This document shows, piece by piece, positions 63,540 through 64,000 of a DNA stretch of 64,000 nucleotides. The stretch is from Symbiodinium natans (Eukaryota > Sar > Dinophyceae > Suessiales > Symbiodiniaceae). The stretch lies in the NCBI GenBank assembly GCA_905221605.1, contig CAJNDS010000148.1, positions 103,507 through 167,506 of the forward strand, read 5' to 3'. Positions within the stretch are counted from its first letter, which is position 1; each line of letters begins with the position of its first letter. Made by a program: the position numbers and the translations under genes. Under the pieces are notes generated by a model. The model ran no database searches. It was not told the origin of the DNA and saw nothing but the letters and a program-made list of their open reading frames with translations.

Positions 63540-64000
63540 ATGTCCGCAGAGGTAGCAGGTCAGGCCGAGGGCGTCACCCTCCTCGAAGCTATCGAGGGTG
63601 GAGACGTTCCCTATCCCGAGCGGATGAGCTACGTCGCTTGGCTTAAGTGGCGTAGGGAGACTGGCAGCCGTCCATTGTCCAAGCGGGATGGGGTCAGCAC
63701 TACGCCAGAGCAAGAGGCGGCTCTCTGGCGGAAAGTCATGAAGTTCCTCCATGACGCCGAAGGCGAGGACGAGGAGGAAGAGGAAGAAGAAGAGGACTCC
63801 GAGCTAGTCCCTGAGGCCTCGGGCGCTGGAGGCGACAGTCCGCCGCGGGTGGACGTCAGCGCCGCGGCTAGGGAGCTGGCCATGGTCCCTACCGGTGCTG
63901 CCTATGTCCCTGCTACGGCACCAGGGTCCCGCCCGGCGGGGCCGTCCGGTCCGCCGTCGACAGCAGGTTCGGTGCCAGGCACCGCAGAGGGCTTGCAGGC
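63540..64000 (+). CDS. Intron-free open frame of unknown function, runs off the right edge
   Basis: ATG at 63,540 opens a frame to the window end (153 codons, no stop); the frame is closed upstream by TGA at 63,441. The protein begins MSAEVAGQAEGVTLLEAIEG, contains a Trp/Arg-rich stretch (YVAWLKWRRETG) and ALWRKVMKFLHDAEG, then a run of Glu/Asp at about residues 77-88 and a Pro/Ala/Gly-rich part. I recognise no domain. It is GC-rich with no heptamer arrays or splice-like breaks, quite unlike the rest of the window. With the relict spliced leader 365 nt upstream, this suggests a retroposed gene copy or part of a retroelement. The first ATG in frame was taken as the start. Confidence 0.5.
   Translation, partial: MSAEVAGQAEGVTLLEAIEGGDVPYPERMSYVAWLKWRRETGSRPLSKRDGVSTTPEQEAALWRKVMKFLHDAEGEDEEEEEEEEDSELVPEASGAGGDSPPRVDVSAAARELAMVPTGAAYVPATAPGSRPAGPSGPPSTAGSVPGTAEGLQ

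Noticed and set aside
1-64000. The window as a chromosome end or subtelomere
   Set aside because: Heptamer arrays occur in both orientations throughout, are short, and lie within introns of genes that run across the window. No terminal one-directional tract exists.

Overview
The window looks like nuclear DNA of a photosynthetic (peridinin-type) dinoflagellate. Three things point there: the plant-type telomere heptamer TTTAGGG/CCCTAAA recurs all through the window; the only clearly recognisable proteins are a polyprotein of chlorophyll a/c-binding light-harvesting (LHC) domains and a protein kinase; and the introns begin mostly with GC or GA instead of GT. A degenerate copy of the dinoflagellate spliced leader near the right end supports this. 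I cannot name the species.

Almost none of the long open frames is a real gene. The coding sequence sits on the minus strand as islands of roughly 25-100 nt, each surrounded by telomeric heptamer arrays, foldback (MITE/introner-like) elements and microsatellites. I rebuilt the exons by hand, requiring an AG acceptor, a GC/GA/GT donor and an unbroken reading phase. From 59,653 down to 27,394 this gives 48 consecutive mini-exons encoding a plastid-targeting leader plus four tandem LHC domains, about 842 codons including a stop, without a phase break. One acceptor (exon at 55,419-55,502) reads AA instead of AG. Domains 1 and 2 are close duplicates with the same exon structure about 9.17 kb apart (matched at the helix-3 exon); domain 3 is more diverged and domain 4 most diverged.

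Below 27.4 kb the minus strand continues with three unidentified in-phase mini-exons (24,984-27,219). A Ser/Thr-type protein kinase follows (21,319 down to 10,590), with its glycine loop, helix C region, HRDVKP, DFG, MSPE and DMWSFG motifs each on a separate exon, in the right order. Further small exon candidates run down to about 2.7 kb.

The striking pattern is how telomeric arrays are oriented relative to exons. On the + strand an exon typically has CCCTAAA on its left and TTTAGGG on its right. Each intron therefore tends to start (in the transcript) with UUUAGGG repeats and end with CCCUAAA repeats, which are complementary. My hand count gives about 25 exons with this arrangement on both sides against two with the reverse. 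Some arrays lie inside foldback elements, suggesting that introner-like elements and telomeric repeats together built these introns.

The right end (62.1-64.0 kb) differs: a 0.9 kb AATAGT microsatellite, then GC-rich DNA with a relict spliced leader and the start of an intron-free, plus-strand open frame that runs off the window.
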